This document shows, piece after piece, positions 1 through 7,660 of a stretch of DNA of 40,954 nucleotides. This stretch comes from an uncultured Spirochaetales bacterium (GTDB lineage Bacteria; Spirochaetota; Spirochaetia; Sphaerochaetales; Sphaerochaetaceae), in contig CASFDA010000015.1 of NCBI GenBank assembly GCA_949293335.1, positions 1 to 40,954 of the forward strand, written 5' to 3'. The notes beneath the pieces were generated by a model, which was not told where the DNA came from, did no database searches, and was given only the letters and a program-made list of their open reading frames with translations. The position numbers were made by a program, and so were the translations under genes. Positions within the stretch are counted from its first letter, which is position 1; each line of letters opens with the position of its first letter.

Positions 1-257
1 ACACCCGTTCCGATTGAAGTCACGCCATCGGGGATGTTGATGCTCGTGAGCGAAGAACAGCCTCTGAATGCATAGATTCCGATTGAAGTCACGCCATCCG
101 GGATGTTGATACTCGTGAGCGAAGAACAGTCTTGGAATACACCCGTTCCGATTGAAGTCACGCCATCGGGGATGTTGATGCTCGTGAGCGAAGAACAGCC
201 TCTGAATGCATAGATTCCGATTGAAGTCACGCCATCCGGGATGTTGATACTCGTGAG
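1..257. repeat. Tandem 138-bp repeat inside the LRR-coding region
   Basis: Positions 1-119 and 139-257 are identical. The 138-bp period equals two 69-bp units, each encoding one 23-residue leucine-rich repeat. Further diverged 69-bp units continue to about position 540. The lack of silent differences suggests recent duplication or gene conversion. Repeat number probably varies between strains, and the window edge falls inside the array. Confidence 0.9.
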
Positions 258-1814
258 TGAAGAACAGCCATAGAATGCCTGCTCACCGATTTCAGTCACG
301 CCATCAGGGATATTGATGCTTGTGAGCACAGAACAGCCAAAAAATGCAGAGTTTCGGATTGAAGTAAGCTGAGAAACATCTGAGATTTCGACTGTTTCAA
401 GCGAAGAACAGTTTTGGAATGCATAGTTTCCGATAGAAGTCACACCATCCGGGATGTTGATGCTCGTAAGCGAAGAACAGCCAGAGAATGCAGAGTTTTC
501 AATTAATGTGACACCATTCGGAACCACAACCGAACCGACAATATCTGTCCTGCCTGCGAACGCTTTGCTGATAATTCGAGTTACTGGTTTCCCCTGATAG
601 CTTGAAGGAATCTCCAGTACGCCACTCGATGGCATTTCAAACTCGCCAATCTCCTGGGCAAGCCCTGTGACTGTATAGGATTTCTGATCACTGTTCAGAC
701 TGAAAGTGAACATCTGCGCTGCAATCTCTGCAACAACCAGGTTGACCTTGAACTCATCGATGGAACCGACAGCCATAAGCGTATCCGTATCCCTGACAAT
801 CGCCGTGACGATATGGCTTCCCGGTGTGAAAGTAAGTGTGTACTTTCCGCTTGATGCTTCATCAGCATTGACTGTCTCATCCAGCTCACCATCGACATAC
901 CACTCGATCGTCTCGTTGGCCTTCAGAGGCTCGGCGAGTGTGACCGTAAGGGAAGCACTCCCATCCTGACCGTCCAGGTTGTAGACCTCCTTGCCATCTT
1001 CAAGTGAAGGAGTGAGGATATCGCCGATCTTGTCAGTGATCGTCACATCGAACGACTGGTCGGCTTCATATGTCGTAAGGTCGATCGTCCCCTTCGCCTC
1101 AAGCCCGTTCACAAGCCTCATGACATCAACACCCTTCCTTGTGAGCGTCGGGCTTGTCTCGGCATCCTGGACTGTGATAGCAAAGCGATAGGCACCCTGC
1201 ATGAGGCCGATTGCATCCGCATCAATGGTGATGGTTGCAAGACCGTCTGCTCCTGTGGATCCGCTGAGAAGCGCGGAAGTGTGGGTGAAATCCTCATCCG
1301 TCATGCCTGTAATCGTGTACTGATACCAGAAAGCCGTACTCTCGGCTGAAAGCGCCGTAGGCATCTTCAGAGTGACCGTGACATTCCCCGAAGCGACTGC
1401 ATCAAGAGTGTCCAGCACGAGCTCGAATGTTGTGCTTGCACCCGCCTGTACGGTCTTCGGTTCGCTCTGGTCGGATGCGACCTTCACATAGGTATCCTCT
1501 CCCCTTTCGATGTAGGCATCGACCTTGGCGTACCATATGCCAGCCGGGACGTTCGACACCGTAAACATCGAGCCTTTGGTCAGATATCCCGAGCTCTGGT
1601 TGATGCCTTCGGCCTCGTTGACGACCGTGATGACGTAATGGGAGATGTTGACATTGCCCTCAGGCGTGATCGTCTTGGAATCGGTCGAGTCCATGACCCG
1701 CACCGATATCGAATCGACAGAACCCGGTATGGAGTTCTGCGGTTCCTGGCAACCTGTCAGCGCGATGAGCGCGATTGCGAGGAACGAAAAAAGTGAGACT
1801 ATGCTCCTCCTCAT
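1..1814 (-). CDS. BspA-type leucine-rich-repeat surface lipoprotein (partial; C-terminus outside the window)
   Basis: The reading frame is open from the ATG at 1814 to the left edge, so about 604 residues are visible and the C-terminus is missing. The N-terminus is a lipoprotein signal: basic MRRS, a hydrophobic stretch and the lipobox LTGC, with Cys at about residue 21. Residues ~25-400 look like beta-rich, Ig-like modules, including a WYVDGEL segment near residue 310. From about residue 425 to the edge there are BspA/TpLRR repeats of about 23 residues with the pattern CSSLTSINIPDGVTSIG. The start is supported by AAGGA eight bases upstream. The protein is probably anchored on the outer membrane and binds a host or cell-surface ligand; that role is family knowledge. 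A similar WYLDG module occurs in the lipoprotein at 27312-29360. It may be transposon cargo or a host gene. Confidence 0.85.
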   Translation of the reverse strand, partial: MRRSIVSLFSFLAIALIALTGCQEPQNSIPGSVDSISVRVMDSTDSKTITPEGNVNISHYVITVVNEAEGINQSSGYLTKGSMFTVSNVPAGIWYAKVDAYIERGEDTYVKVASDQSEPKTVQAGASTTFELVLDTLDAVASGNVTVTLKMPTALSAESTAFWYQYTITGMTDEDFTHTSALLSGSTGADGLATITIDADAIGLMQGAYRFAITVQDAETSPTLTRKGVDVMRLVNGLEAKGTIDLTTYEADQSFDVTITDKIGDILTPSLEDGKEVYNLDGQDGSASLTVTLAEPLKANETIEWYVDGELDETVNADEASSGKYTLTFTPGSHIVTAIVRDTDTLMAVGSIDEFKVNLVVAEIAAQMFTFSLNSDQKSYTVTGLAQEIGEFEMPSSGVLEIPSSYQGKPVTRIISKAFAGRTDIVGSVVVPNGVTLIENSAFSGCSSLTSINIPDGVTSIGNYAFQNCSSLETVEISDVSQLTSIRNSAFFGCSVLTSINIPDGVTEIGEQAFYGCSSLTSINIPDGVTSIGIYAFRGCSSLTSINIPDGVTSIGTGVFQDCSSLTSINIPDGVTSIGIYAFRGCSSLTSINIPDGVTSIGTG

Positions 1815-1819
1815 GAATG

Positions 1820-1836
1820 TTTTCCTTATAGGAAAA
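1820..1836 (-). promoter_or_regulatory. Hairpin enclosing the ribosome binding site of the LRR lipoprotein gene
   Basis: On the minus strand TTTTCC and GGAAAA form a perfect six-base stem around a TATAA loop, just before the start codon at 1814. The AAGGA ribosome binding site lies in the loop and right arm, so folding could limit translation. This is inferred from sequence only. Confidence 0.4.
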
Positions 1837-1934
1837 GTAAGCTGATGACGGCTCAAGCCGCCTATGCCCATATTGTACCATCTGACGGCATCACCTCCTA
1901 TACCTTTCTGGAAACAATTTCAAGAATTGCAAGA

Positions 1935-1987
1935 AGTTGCAACTGTTATATTGAATATAACAATAATGCCCGAGTTTCCATATGGAA
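1935..1987. promoter_or_regulatory. Palindrome cluster between the LRR lipoprotein gene and the nuclease gene
   Basis: Three perfect palindromes lie in the divergent intergenic region 1815-2052: AGTTGCAACT at 1935-1944, TGTTATATTgAATATAACA at 1944-1962 (nine-base arms around one base), and TTCCATATGGAA at 1976-1987. They are candidate operators for one or both genes. I could not place a convincing -35/-10 pair, and no TnsB-like site or transposon terminus is visible here. Confidence 0.5.
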
Positions 1988-2052
1988 CCGAATAATCAGC
2001 CCTGTGACCGGAACGCCGTAAGATGCTATCCTATATCAACAAGGAGGATATC

Positions 2053-3033
2053 ATGCAGCCTATATTCACAATGCAATACGGGGAGTTCAAGGTGGCGGAC
2101 TACCTTACGGACAACATAAAGGGATCCTCCGTCTTCATTCCCGCTTCAGCACAGGAGAAGGGGATAGACCTCCTTCTCTACAGGAACGACGAAGGAAGGA
2201 ACAAGGTCGTGACCATACAGGTGAAGATGTCCAGGACCTATTATGACTACCACGACGGCTTCAGCAACCATCTCTGGTTCAACCGCTTCGTTGTCCAGCC
2301 GAATGCAGACTGGTACATCCTGATGGGGATATACGCAAGACATCCCAAAGAGGACAAGGCTACAAGTTCGAAAGTAGCGGACAACGGATGGGATCACATC
2401 ATGCTCGCATTCACGAACACCGAGATGAAGTACTTCATGGACAGCGTCAGGCAGAAGAAGAATCCGGGAAAACCCGATTCCATGTTCGGATTCAGTTTCG
2501 ACGAGGAGCAGACGGAGATACGGCAGACAAGAGGCTTCAGAGTCCAGAGGGAAATGTCCCAATACCTGATACAGTACCGGATAAAAGATATAGAGGCCTC
2601 ATTCGACAATCCTGAAGAGAAGAATATAGATGAAGAGAAGCACTGGCTGCTGACAAGACATATATCCAAGATCGAGATACTCATGGATGTGCTGAAGAAT
2701 ATCAGAAAAGAGCTTCCATGGAGTTATTGCAACGATATGATGAAAGATTTCGAGAACGACACCTATACATTCGTCGACTGCCATCCGGAACTGCTCAACT
2801 ACAGGGATATTCTTGAGGAGTACGGCATTGATCTAGGCGGTGAAGGATTCTATTCCAAGGATGTTTCGAACCTTGATGACAGATGTGTCGAGGCGATGCT
2901 CTTTGCCGTCATGAGGTGGCAGCATCACAATGAAACGGAACTTCTGCAGGCGATCATGAACGGGGCCGTCGTGAAATGGCTGAAAAAGCTGAAGGCATCA
3001 GATGAAGCCCAGCTCCGGGATTCCAGGCGATAA
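2053..3033 (+). CDS. PD-(D/E)XK nuclease-like protein of unknown function
   Basis: The protein has 326 residues. The start at 2053 is chosen because AAGGAGG lies six bases upstream; an in-frame ATG at 2023 has no such site. Near the N-terminus the pattern GID(39)LLLYR ... IQ(56)VK(58) after a predicted helix fits a restriction-endonuclease-like PD-(D/E)XK core, with D39, Q56 and K58 as candidate metal-site residues. The C-terminal two thirds are charged, mostly helical in appearance and not recognised. No membrane segment or signal peptide is seen. The gene is followed four bases later by a PPP-type phosphatase gene, so the pair is likely co-transcribed. Because it lies on the inner side of a Tn7-like transposition operon, it may be cargo, possibly a defence or DNA-processing function; that is inference. 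Confidence 0.65.
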   Translation: MQPIFTMQYGEFKVADYLTDNIKGSSVFIPASAQEKGIDLLLYRNDEGRNKVVTIQVKMSRTYYDYHDGFSNHLWFNRFVVQPNADWYILMGIYARHPKEDKATSSKVADNGWDHIMLAFTNTEMKYFMDSVRQKKNPGKPDSMFGFSFDEEQTEIRQTRGFRVQREMSQYLIQYRIKDIEASFDNPEEKNIDEEKHWLLTRHISKIEILMDVLKNIRKELPWSYCNDMMKDFENDTYTFVDCHPELLNYRDILEEYGIDLGGEGFYSKDVSNLDDRCVEAMLFAVMRWQHHNETELLQAIMNGAVVKWLKKLKASDEAQLRDSRR

Positions 3034-3037
3034 TCAT

Positions 3038-3769
3038 ATGGGACGGAATCTGATAATCGGCGACATCCATGGCAGATACGGGAAGCTGATGGCCGTGCTG
3101 GAGAAGGCATCATATGGCCCTGATTCGGACATCCTCTACTCCGTCGGGGATTTCTGCGACAGGGGAAAGGATGCCGTGAAGACGCTTCGTTTCCTCATGG
3201 GACTGAAGAGCCTCAAGGCAGTCATCGGGAACCATGACATCATCCTCCAGAACTGGCTCTATACGGGTGTAAGAGACGACAACTGGACGCATTATCTCGG
3301 CGGGAACAGGACCGTCCAGGACATCCTGTACCGCAACCATCTCGACCAGACCGAACGCCTCATGATAGCCGACTGGCTCAGGAGCCTACCGCTTGTCCGT
3401 GTCGAAGATAAGTACATAATCGTCCATGGCGGAATTCCCTACCGGAGGACGATGGACGACCTTCTGAGGTATCAGGCGTGGAAACGCCCCGAATACAGCA
3501 CGATGAACAACGACGAGTCTCCGGCATGGGACAGGGACTACATGCTCTCGGCCTACGCCGAAACGCATCCGGAAGCAGAAGACGAGATCTTCATGGAAGC
3601 CGAACCATTCGACACCAGCAGGACCATATTCGTGGGCCATACACCCACACTGGATGGAAAACCGTTCATTTCAGAGAAATATCATCTGGTCGCGCTGGAT
3701 ACGGGAGCAGGCAGGAACGGCCCGCTCACGCTCATGGATATGGATACGCTGCGATACTGGCAGGCATGA
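3038..3769 (+). CDS. PPP-family metallophosphatase (serine/threonine or diadenosine-tetraphosphatase type)
   Basis: The protein has 243 residues. It shows the ordered calcineurin-like metallophosphoesterase motifs GDIHG (residues 8-12), GDFCDRG (37-43) and GNHD (64-67), then HGG near residue 132 and a late GHTP motif. These give a two-metal phosphatase of the PPP class, like bacteriophage lambda PP, PrpA/PrpB or ApaH. Substrate cannot be told from sequence; phosphoprotein and dinucleotide are both possible. The start at 3038 is chosen because the family begins just before GDIHG; an in-frame ATG at 3002 with GAAGG upstream would add 12 residues and overlap the nuclease gene. The gene ends eight bases before the convergent small gene at 3778. 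Confidence 0.85.
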   Translation: MGRNLIIGDIHGRYGKLMAVLEKASYGPDSDILYSVGDFCDRGKDAVKTLRFLMGLKSLKAVIGNHDIILQNWLYTGVRDDNWTHYLGGNRTVQDILYRNHLDQTERLMIADWLRSLPLVRVEDKYIIVHGGIPYRRTMDDLLRYQAWKRPEYSTMNNDESPAWDRDYMLSAYAETHPEAEDEIFMEAEPFDTSRTIFVGHTPTLDGKPFISEKYHLVALDTGAGRNGPLTLMDMDTLRYWQA

Positions 3770-3777
3770 GAAAAGGT

Positions 3778-4143
3778 CTACAGATATCCGAGTCTGCGAT
3801 CTTCTTCGTACAACTCCCTCATCTCATCCACGACATCATAGGTCTCCCCCATGTTGTCACGGTCGATCCACCAGCAGTACCTCAGCGAATCGATGAGGTC
3901 GAGGTGGTCTCCTATGAGCTGCATCCCCTCACCCAGACAGTTCCAGAGCGGTTCGTCTCCCGCAAAGAGCATCTCGTCCGGGTTCTTCGAGAGGTCTTCA
4001 GCCGTCCCAAGATAATTGTCAAAGCATTTCCTGATCCTGTCCTTCGCATCCGATACGGCATCGGCTTTCAAGGCGATCCTCACGGCATACTGGAAACCGG
4101 CGGTGTCCATGCTGACATCCTTTTCCAGAGCATCACCATTCAT
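3778..4143 (-). CDS. Small acidic protein co-transcribed with an XRE repressor; function unknown
   Basis: This 121-residue protein is not recognised. It is rich in Asp, Glu and Leu, probably helical, has the segment YCWWIDRDN near residue 89, and lacks a signal peptide or membrane helix. Its start codon overlaps the stop of the upstream XRE gene by one base (TGATG), indicating translational coupling. The pairing suggests a partner or antagonist of the repressor, or the second half of a toxin-antitoxin-like pair. Neither is shown by any motif. Confidence 0.7.
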   Translation of the reverse strand: MNGDALEKDVSMDTAGFQYAVRIALKADAVSDAKDRIRKCFDNYLGTAEDLSKNPDEMLFAGDEPLWNCLGEGMQLIGDHLDLIDSLRYCWWIDRDNMGETYDVVDEMRELYEEDRRLGYL

Positions 4144-4601
4144 CAGTCCTCATCCTTCTCTGGCCCAAGATACTTCTTCTTGAGATCCTTGACCCTGTCT
4201 CCGAACTTCCTGAAACCAATCCCTTCTTCATCGACGTCCCAATCGTAGTTGATGCCATCAGGGAACGCTTCCTCCTGTGTCCTCTGCAGGGATTCTGCAA
4301 AAGAAATCAAACTCACCATATTGATGTCATTCAGGCCTTCCGTCGCATTGTACAGAACATCGCGGAGTGTCCTTGCCTTATCCTGTTTCTCGCCGCAAAG
4401 CTCCTCGACCGTTGTGCCAAGCACCTGTGCAAGGTTCATGGCGAGTCCGACCGATGGCGTCCTCTTCATGTACTTGGCAGTGGAGAGTGCCCCAGCAGGA
4501 TGGCCTGTCTTCTTTGATATATCGGTCCAGGAGAGCTGTTTCGCCTGCTTCAGTCTGTCCACATTCTCCCAGAACGTATCTGTCAGCTTCTGATAATCCA
4601 T
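4143..4601 (-). CDS. XRE/Cro-CI family transcriptional regulator
   Basis: The protein has 152 residues. Residues ~10-65 form a helix-turn-helix of the XRE type: a first helix with DRLKQAKQ, then SWTDISKKTG, a recognition-helix region around ALSTAKYMKR, and AMNLAQVLGTTVEELC. The C-terminal half is acidic and may oligomerise. The gene is divergent from tniQ across a 216-bp region holding three copies of a CACT..AGTG palindrome, two of them exactly CACTTATAAGTG. It therefore probably represses both its own operon and the transposition operon; this is inferred from layout. It is followed by the coupled small gene at 3778-4143. Confidence 0.85.
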   Translation of the reverse strand: MDYQKLTDTFWENVDRLKQAKQLSWTDISKKTGHPAGALSTAKYMKRTPSVGLAMNLAQVLGTTVEELCGEKQDKARTLRDVLYNATEGLNDINMVSLISFAESLQRTQEEAFPDGINYDWDVDEEGIGFRKFGDRVKDLKKKYLGPEKDED

Positions 4602-4614
4602 GCCTCAATGATAA

Positions 4615-4707
4615 CACTTATAAGTGATGGAAACAAATATTTTGATCTGATTTCTTCACTTTTCATTGACATTCACTAATCAGTGGTTTATATTTCACTT
4701 ATAAGTG
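4615..4707. promoter_or_regulatory. Three palindromic operators between the XRE gene and tniQ
   Basis: Perfect 12-bp palindromes CACTTATAAGTG lie at 4615-4626 and 4696-4707, and a diverged copy CACTAATCAGTG lies at 4674-4685. The last two are 22 bp apart, about two helical turns, suggesting cooperative dimers on one DNA face. The first is 13 bp upstream of the XRE start codon, where it would cover that gene's own promoter or leader. Confidence 0.75.
4666..4694 (+). promoter_or_regulatory. Sigma-70-type promoter for the tniQ-tnsABC operon
   Basis: TTGACA (4666-4671), a 17-bp spacer and TATATT (4689-4694) form a near-consensus promoter pointing to tniQ. One palindromic operator lies in the spacer and another just after the -10 box, overlapping the expected start of transcription. 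Binding there should block RNA polymerase, so repression is the likely effect. Confidence 0.75.
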
Positions 4708-4780
4708 ATAGAACAGTGATGATTCGCCGGAAGCGACATGGTTGAAATCATCGAGGACAGAAGCCACGACATGTGATGCA

Positions 4781-4798
4781 CGGCGGGCAAATCCGCCG
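4781..4798 (+). other. GC-rich hairpin in the tniQ leader
   Basis: CGGCGG, a six-base GCAAAT loop and CCGCCG form a perfect stem immediately before the AAAGGA that may serve as tniQ ribosome binding site. If tniQ starts at GTG 4773 or ATG 4776, the hairpin lies inside the coding region instead. Confidence 0.4.
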
Positions 4799-4817
4799 AA
4801 AGGATGGCAATCCAGCA

Positions 4818-6953
4818 ATGGCAACAAGGACATATCCAGTGAGGATCCGCCCGGAATCCGGCATACTTCTGAACACACCTGACATCATTGAAGGAGAACA
4901 CATGTGGTCGTTCCTTTCAAGGCTTGCGGAAGCAAACGGACTGGAAGGCGCGACGGCATTCATGAAGGACATCGGAGTATACATCTCCCCTTTCAGGAAA
5001 AACCAGTTCCTGAACGGATTCTCGTGCGAGGTTCCATATCCGGAGATAGACAGAATCTTCGACATCGGCACTCCAAACGACTGGAGGCTTGATGCCACGA
5101 CATACGGGCTGAAATCGCTCTTCCTTTCAAGGTACAGACAGCTTTCCCACCTCTATTCATACAGCTCACTGTGGAAACAGAAGACAAGCTTCTGGGCTCG
5201 TCATGTATCAGACGTCAATTCAATGCAGGCGTGTCCCGAATGCATTGAGGAGGATATCAAGGAAGGCACGTTCCACTACCACGTAGAACATCAGGTGAAT
5301 GGCATTGGATATTGCCCGAAACACGGGATACGGCTTGTCCCTGTCGAAAAGATCGACGGGGAAACGTCGGAACCGACATTCAGCCTGATGACGGGCCTGA
5401 ACTTCCGGGTCATGCACCTCGGTCTTGAAGAGCTTCGCGACCTATATGCTGAATGCAGGGAAAAGGACTTCAGGGGAACAGCCATAACGCATGCATCCGA
5501 GCTGGAGGAACGAATCGGCATGTTCTGGAGGGCGTTCATCAGGGAAAGGCCAGACGGGACGATGGAAGACCTGCAGGATGCGATAACAACCCGGCTGAGG
5601 AAGAAGTACAGAGCCAGAGAGACATGGAAGCTCAAGATGGCTATGTTCGATGACAAGCGTCTCAAAGACTATCTGCCTATCGGCTCGAATGCCAGAACGA
5701 TGCAGCTCATGACGGACTCCCCAATCACCTACGTCAATCCACAGGATGCGATGACACTGATAGCCGGAATCTTCGAAAGCCCGGAGGATCTCTTCGAGAA
5801 TCTCCATATCCGCAGCTGCCGCGAAGAATTCGAGACGGCGAGCCATGACCGCTTCGAGCTCATCGGCCCATACAGGGAAAGCCTCATTACAGTCAGGTGC
5901 CTCGAATGCGGAAAGGTCTTCCCGACAACACCGCTTGCAATCGCTTCGGAGCTCGGCTGTCCTGAGTGCAACAGGAAACTGTCGAATCCAGAGATCATGC
6001 TCCGCATGTTCGAAAAGGCCTCAGCAGGACAATGGTATCTTGATTCCGAATTCAAGAGCATGCAGGACATGATATCAATCATCAACAGGAAAACAGGGAA
6101 AGAGACATCGACATCAGCAGAACGCTTCCTTTTCTATGACGACAAGCTGCTTCCGGAAACCAGGGTATCCCCTGATAAGAGAAAAGCATACAAGGAACAG
6201 AAAAGAAAGGCGGAAGATATGGCCCTTCTTGAAGAATCCGGAGTACCTGTGAATGGGAAATCATTGAGTTCCATTGAGCGCATCAAGCCTGCCGTACGCA
6301 GTTACATGGCGGATCATCCGGTGATATTCCTGCAGAATCTCAAAAAGTACGGAGATGAAAGGATCATACGCAATTATTGCAACCGCCTTGCAGCCCAGGG
6401 TCTGCTCCACAATGTCGACAGGGGGATATACACCACAATGCAGATGGATGTGGATGACGTGATATGGGCAAAGTACTGGATCACCAAGAACAACCAGAAA
6501 GGTGCCCCGGTATGTGAATCACTTCTGAAGCTTGCCAACAGTGAAATATATCCCGGCAGCAGTTATCGGGAAGAAAGACCTGCTTTCGTCTTATATGATG
6601 AAGGTGTTCCGACAAGGCATCATGATATACGGACTGTCGCCGACCGGGAAATCGACATCTATTACACCCATACGCCGATCACAGCAGCGAACTGGCCCAT
6701 CATCTCATTGCTGACGAGCATGAAGCAGTCCGAAGGGATGTTCGAGCCATTTGCACCTCATTTCTTCACGCTCAGGCTCTGGACACTGCTGAAGAACATC
6801 ACAGGCACGAAGGTCCTGCGGCACAGTGAAGGCTTCCCCGAATGGGTGGTGAAGCAGGTCTATTCTCTGATCCTGACGAAAGACGATATCAAGGGAACTG
6901 AATGGGAAAAAGAATTTCAGAAGATGGAAAGGTCAAAGAAGGAAGGGGTTTAG
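4818..6953 (+). CDS. tniQ: TniQ/TnsD family target-site selection protein of a Tn7-like transposon
   Basis: The protein has about 711 residues. Its N-terminal ~200 residues form a TniQ domain: the segment EHMWSFLSRLAEANGL, an aromatic-rich stretch around LYSYSSLWKQ, then a zinc site CPEC ... CPKH typical of the family. A second zinc-ribbon-like pair, CLEC ... CPEC, lies near residues 360-385. The long C-terminal part probably contains helix-turn-helix DNA-binding modules. Long TniQ proteins of the TnsD type bind a fixed chromosomal site and recruit TnsC; the tRNA-Ala gene next to the element end is the candidate site. The start at 4818 (MATRTYPVRIRP) is preferred, with AAAGGA 13 bases upstream; GTG 4773 or ATG 4776 would add 14-15 residues. 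It is first in the operon and overlaps tnsA by 52 bp. Confidence 0.88.
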   Translation: MATRTYPVRIRPESGILLNTPDIIEGEHMWSFLSRLAEANGLEGATAFMKDIGVYISPFRKNQFLNGFSCEVPYPEIDRIFDIGTPNDWRLDATTYGLKSLFLSRYRQLSHLYSYSSLWKQKTSFWARHVSDVNSMQACPECIEEDIKEGTFHYHVEHQVNGIGYCPKHGIRLVPVEKIDGETSEPTFSLMTGLNFRVMHLGLEELRDLYAECREKDFRGTAITHASELEERIGMFWRAFIRERPDGTMEDLQDAITTRLRKKYRARETWKLKMAMFDDKRLKDYLPIGSNARTMQLMTDSPITYVNPQDAMTLIAGIFESPEDLFENLHIRSCREEFETASHDRFELIGPYRESLITVRCLECGKVFPTTPLAIASELGCPECNRKLSNPEIMLRMFEKASAGQWYLDSEFKSMQDMISIINRKTGKETSTSAERFLFYDDKLLPETRVSPDKRKAYKEQKRKAEDMALLEESGVPVNGKSLSSIERIKPAVRSYMADHPVIFLQNLKKYGDERIIRNYCNRLAAQGLLHNVDRGIYTTMQMDVDDVIWAKYWITKNNQKGAPVCESLLKLANSEIYPGSSYREERPAFVLYDEGVPTRHHDIRTVADREIDIYYTHTPITAANWPIISLLTSMKQSEGMFEPFAPHFFTLRLWTLLKNITGTKVLRHSEGFPEWVVKQVYSLILTKDDIKGTEWEKEFQKMERSKKEGV

Positions 6954-7660
6954 GAACCGGGGCGTCATACAAGCCCTGGATCAAGATCAGGGAGCTCAAC
7001 AGTTCGGGTACTGCATCATCATTCCCCGACTGGAAACATGGCCGCATGGTGGAGCTCCTCTCCCAGGCTGAGCTCTGGGCCTACCTGAAGATCCGCTGGA
7101 ATGATTCCGTCACGGATATAAGGGAGCAGTATCCCATCGACCTGACCGCGACGAACTCCATAGCCAGAAGGCTCGGATTCCGCCCGGCCGGAAACGGTCA
7201 GACGCACATGACGACAGATCTTCTGGTCTCCATGGACGACGGCGGAACGATGGCAGTTTCCGTAAAGGCTGAAAGGAAAGGCCTGGCTGAGGACAGGAGA
7301 AGGATGGAACTTCTGGCGATCGAGTACGAGTACTGGAAAGCCTGCGGAGTACCCTGGCAGATCGTGTTCAAGGAGGATCTCAACCCTGTGGAGATAAGGA
7401 ATATCAGGGATGCCGTATCCTGCTATGACATCAGGAAGGTGACGGATGAGTACTCTTTCATCCGTCATCTCATCGCAAGGAAGATCATCACAGTCGACAT
7501 GACGAAACCGATAGACTACCGGAAAATCATAGAAGGACTGAAAGGAGATGCAGATGGAGGAAATCCGCCTTTATTCGGGGCTCAAGCTCATCAGCAGCAA
7601 CGGTTGTGGATGGAGGATATTCTCCATCGAGAACTTCCTCTGCCGGATGATCCAGACTGA
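6902..7660 (+). CDS. tnsA: TnsA endonuclease subunit of a Tn7-like transposase
   Basis: The protein has 252 residues. TnsA cuts the 5' ends of the transposon, giving cut-and-paste movement together with TnsB. The family signature is clear: a YKPWIKIRE start, then AE(57)LWAYL, VTDIREQYPIDL, TTD(106)LLV and VSVK(122). E57, D106 and K122 match the restriction-enzyme-like active site of Tn7 TnsA (E63, D114, K132). The C-terminal part probably contains the winged helix that contacts TnsC. The start at 6902 has AAGGGA five bases upstream and overlaps the end of tniQ by 52 bp, consistent with coupling. An intact TnsA implies no cointegrate formation. Confidence 0.9.
   Translation: MGKRISEDGKVKEGRGLGTGASYKPWIKIRELNSSGTASSFPDWKHGRMVELLSQAELWAYLKIRWNDSVTDIREQYPIDLTATNSIARRLGFRPAGNGQTHMTTDLLVSMDDGGTMAVSVKAERKGLAEDRRRMELLAIEYEYWKACGVPWQIVFKEDLNPVEIRNIRDAVSCYDIRKVTDEYSFIRHLIARKIITVDMTKPIDYRKIIEGLKGDADGGNPPLFGAQAHQQQRLWMEDILHRELPLPDDPD

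Noticed and set aside
1-500. CRISPR-like array, because of short regular repeats
   Set aside because: The 69-bp periodic repeats are coding and translate to BspA-type LRRs in one open frame; there are no unique spacers or cas genes.
1660-1881. 73-codon open frame on the minus strand over the lipoprotein start
   Set aside because: It is in another frame than the lipoprotein, which has a signal peptide, lipobox and ribosome binding site; it is a shadow.
3810-3828. ACAACTCCCTCATCTC as a left-end TnsB site
   Set aside because: It is a single partial match inside the coding region of the small gene, without the CGTTA part, neighbouring copies or a TGT terminus.
3478-4248. 256-codon plus-strand open frame across the phosphatase end and XRE operon
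   Set aside because: It overlaps well-supported genes on both strands and its translation resembles no protein family.
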